A DNA stretch of 64,000 bases, taken from Apus apus. Its lineage: Eukaryota; Chordata; Aves; Apodiformes; Apodidae. The DNA is taken from the NCBI RefSeq assembly GCF_020740795.1, contig NC_067300.1, positions 434,001 to 498,000 on the forward strand, read 5' to 3'. Under the pieces are notes generated by a model. That model saw nothing but the letters and a program-made list of their open reading frames with translations, ran no database searches and was not told the origin of the DNA. Shown piece by piece: positions 63,602 to 64,000 of the stretch. The first letter of the stretch is position 1; every line of letters starts with the position of its first letter. A program made the position numbers and the translations under genes.

Positions 63602-64000
63602 CTGGGAAAAAGAGAAAGCAGACAAAGAAAGCTGATTAAAAACATTTTGAAGAATGCTGTGAAAAGCATGTTAACTTTTTGCAAGCATAATTCAGATGTA
63701 ATTGTTTCTCCTGTATTACACAGGCAGGATGGAGTTTGTTAAAAAACATGAGCCTCGGTCATTAAAATTAGTGTTTATTCATCTCTTCACACTGGCTCAG
63801 CATAAAAAAACAAACATCAAGATTGAATCTTCAGAATCTACACAATTTCAGCCAGCCAAGCCTCTGCTCTTTCCCTCCTCCTGCCTTCTCTACCTCTACC
63901 CAGCCTGTACTCCCACTCTGCCATACCCGACACCCCTTGGCAGCCTTTTATGCCAGGCTTCTCCTTTAATTAACCCCTGTATCATTTAATTACCCCATCT
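63602..64000 (-). other. RABL6: Start of RABL6 intron 1 as seen at the window edge
   Basis: The first coding exon of RABL6 is not present up to 64000, so this is intronic sequence. No repeat or other feature is recognised in these 400 bases. Confidence 0.8.

Overview
This window is vertebrate nuclear DNA, most probably from a bird. Two genes on the minus strand have clear vertebrate orthologues, the coding sequence is split by GT-AG introns, and the introns and flanks carry at least a dozen CR1-type LINE fragments with the bird-typical 3' end (a repeated ATTCTATG-like octamer next to a GGTTGGAAGGGACCTT-like block). RABL6 followed by AJM1 in the same orientation is the order on human 9q34.3. 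From general knowledge that segment corresponds to chicken chromosome 17, a GC-rich microchromosome. The species cannot be named from the sequence.

Layout, left to right on the plus strand. Positions 1-675 hold the 5' part of AJM1: the first 205 codons plus a short leader, cut off by the window edge. Upstream of it are a likely 5.1-kb leader intron full of GC-rich low-complexity tandem repeats and a CpG-rich probable first exon and promoter near 5.8-6.0 kb. From about 6.3 to 17 kb no gene is recognised; this stretch has a second CpG-dense patch near 10.0-10.4 kb, three CR1 copies and GATGG-type low complexity. From about 17.0 kb to the right edge lies RABL6, read right to left. All its coding exons except the first are present: 14 exons between 18507 and 63601. 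They join in one open frame of 736 residues including the split first codon. The first coding exon and the promoter lie beyond 64000.

RABL6 encodes a Rab-like GTPase-related protein with a long charged tail; AJM1 encodes an apical-junction protein. Nothing in the sequence links them functionally; their adjacency is conserved synteny. The left 12 kb is much richer in G+C and CpG than the RABL6 introns. I found no tRNA or rRNA gene, CRISPR array, recognisable retrovirus or novel system. The less explained items are the repeat blocks in the AJM1 intron, the orphan CpG patch at 10 kb, a small upstream ORF in the AJM1 leader and a possible signal-peptide exon near 13 kb.
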